Assembly (NCBI RefSeq): GCF_007992095.1
Contig: NZ_BJZP01000001.1
Coordinates: forward strand, 62,001 to 126,000
Length of the DNA stretch: 64,000 bases
From: Paenirhizobium naphthalenivorans
GTDB taxonomy: Bacteria; Pseudomonadota; Alphaproteobacteria; Rhizobiales; Rhizobiaceae
Direction: 5' to 3'
Shown here: in pieces, positions 63,427 through 64,000 of the stretch
Layout: every line of letters starts with the position of its first letter
Numbering within the stretch: position 1 is the first letter of the stretch
Made by a program: the position numbers and the translations under genes
Notes under the pieces: model-generated
Database searches by the model: none
What the model saw: the letters and a program-made list of their open reading frames with translations, nothing else
Told to the model about the DNA's origin: nothing

Positions 63427-64000
63427 ATGGCCGAACTCGACATCGCGGCACTCGCCAACGCACTTCAGGAGGCGGCGGCGACGGAAATTCTGCCGCGCTT
63501 CCGCAAGCTCGGTGAAGGCGACATACGAATGAAATCGGAGGCGATCGATCTGGTCACCGAAGCCGATGAGGCGGCGGAGCAGCTGATTCGCGAACGTGTC
63601 GCCGAAACCATGCCGGACGCCGTGTTCATCGGCGAGGAGGCTGTCGCTGCCGATCCGGCCCTGCTCGACAAGATAGCCGACGCTGATCTCGCCGTAATCG
63701 TCGATCCAATCGACGGCACCTTCAACTACGCGGCCGGCCTTCCGCTGTTCGGTGTGATGCTGAGTGTGGTGGCCAGGGGCGAGACCGTTGCCGGCATCAT
63801 CTACGATCCGATGGGCAATGACTGGCTGATCGCCGAAAAGGGGGCGGGCGCCTGGATGTGCGGCGCGGACGGGTCGCAGGCGCAGGTGGCGGTCGCCCCG
63901 GCGGTGCCACTCAACCAGATGGTCGGCATTGCCGCAATGACCTACATGGAAACCGAGACCAAGCGGAAGATTCTTGGCAATCTCGCCGATGTCCGGCTGT
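63427..64000 (+). CDS. Inositol monophosphatase family protein, paralog 2 (cut by window end)
   Basis: The first 191 residues are visible, beginning MAELDIAALANALQEAAATE with AAAGGA nine bases before the ATG. It follows paralog 1 by 34 bases and shares ATEILPRFRKLG, EAIDLVTEADE, VDPIDGTFNYAAGLPLFG and RGETVAGIIYDP with it. Metal-ligand motifs are intact so far. About 80 residues should lie beyond the window. Confidence 0.9.
   Translation, partial: MAELDIAALANALQEAAATEILPRFRKLGEGDIRMKSEAIDLVTEADEAAEQLIRERVAETMPDAVFIGEEAVAADPALLDKIADADLAVIVDPIDGTFNYAAGLPLFGVMLSVVARGETVAGIIYDPMGNDWLIAEKGAGAWMCGADGSQAQVAVAPAVPLNQMVGIAAMTYMETETKRKILGNLADVRL

Overview
The window is chromosomal DNA of an alphaproteobacterium of the order Rhizobiales, most likely family Rhizobiaceae (Ensifer/Sinorhizobium, Rhizobium, Agrobacterium and relatives). 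The evidence is GC-rich codon usage, a CckA cell-cycle kinase, a giant growth-pole-ring (GPR/RgsE-type) coiled-coil protein that belongs to the polar-growing Rhizobiales, a malic enzyme fused to a phosphotransacetylase-like domain, a GAAC-N7-GTAC SOS box in front of recA as described for rhizobial recA, and a SinR/SinI-like quorum-sensing pair. I see no rRNA, tRNA, insertion sequence, prophage or CRISPR array. Almost all of it reads as core genome with a few accessory genes inserted.

Layout, left half. A truncated LtaS/OpgB-type phosphoglycerol transferase (minus strand) leads into nadE, a cobalamin riboswitch with bluB, and a chemotaxis receptor. Next are a DUF2865 protein and the luxI/luxR pair with a good lux box, then the malic enzyme. 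A small lipoprotein gene and a TetR regulator share a divergent promoter. An outer-membrane block follows: an LpxH-like phosphatase and a four-gene Mla/MCE lipid-transport operon. The 1986-residue GPR-like protein (18771-24731) lies opposite that operon. After it come a phosphohistidine-less Hpt-like protein, a 2Fe-2S ferredoxin, a DUF922 protease-like protein, the folate operon folP-folB-folK, the ycjX-ycjF pair, a SixA-like phosphatase and dksA.

Layout, right half. A methyltransferase that may be an insertion sits between dksA and a FliO-like gene, which is divergent from cckA. A LuxR-type solo, the pseudouridine genes psuK-psuG, recA, alaS, a SulP transporter, a GST and icd follow. Then come two tandem secreted paralogs separated by what looks like the 3-prime remnant of a third, trmJ-murI, a CNNM/CBS protein, a DUF1127 protein, a HerA-like ATPase, and a minus-strand run of DUF1810, pepT and a D,D-carboxypeptidase. 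The end holds rpsD with a structured leader, glsA, ttcA and two tandem inositol-monophosphatase paralogs, the last cut by the window edge.

The genes mainly support housekeeping and envelope functions: translation (alaS, rpsD, trmJ, ttcA), cofactors (nadE, bluB, fol genes), central metabolism (malic enzyme, icd, glsA), cell wall and outer membrane (murI, D,D-carboxypeptidase, Mla operon, LpxH-like enzyme) and cell-cycle or growth control (cckA, dksA, GPR). I found no clear-cut new defence or mobile system. The most promising leads are the structured rpsD leader, the 132-bp coding repeats inside the GPR-like gene, the degraded paralog array near 50.6 kb, the Hpt-like protein lacking its histidine, and the lux-box-controlled AHL locus.
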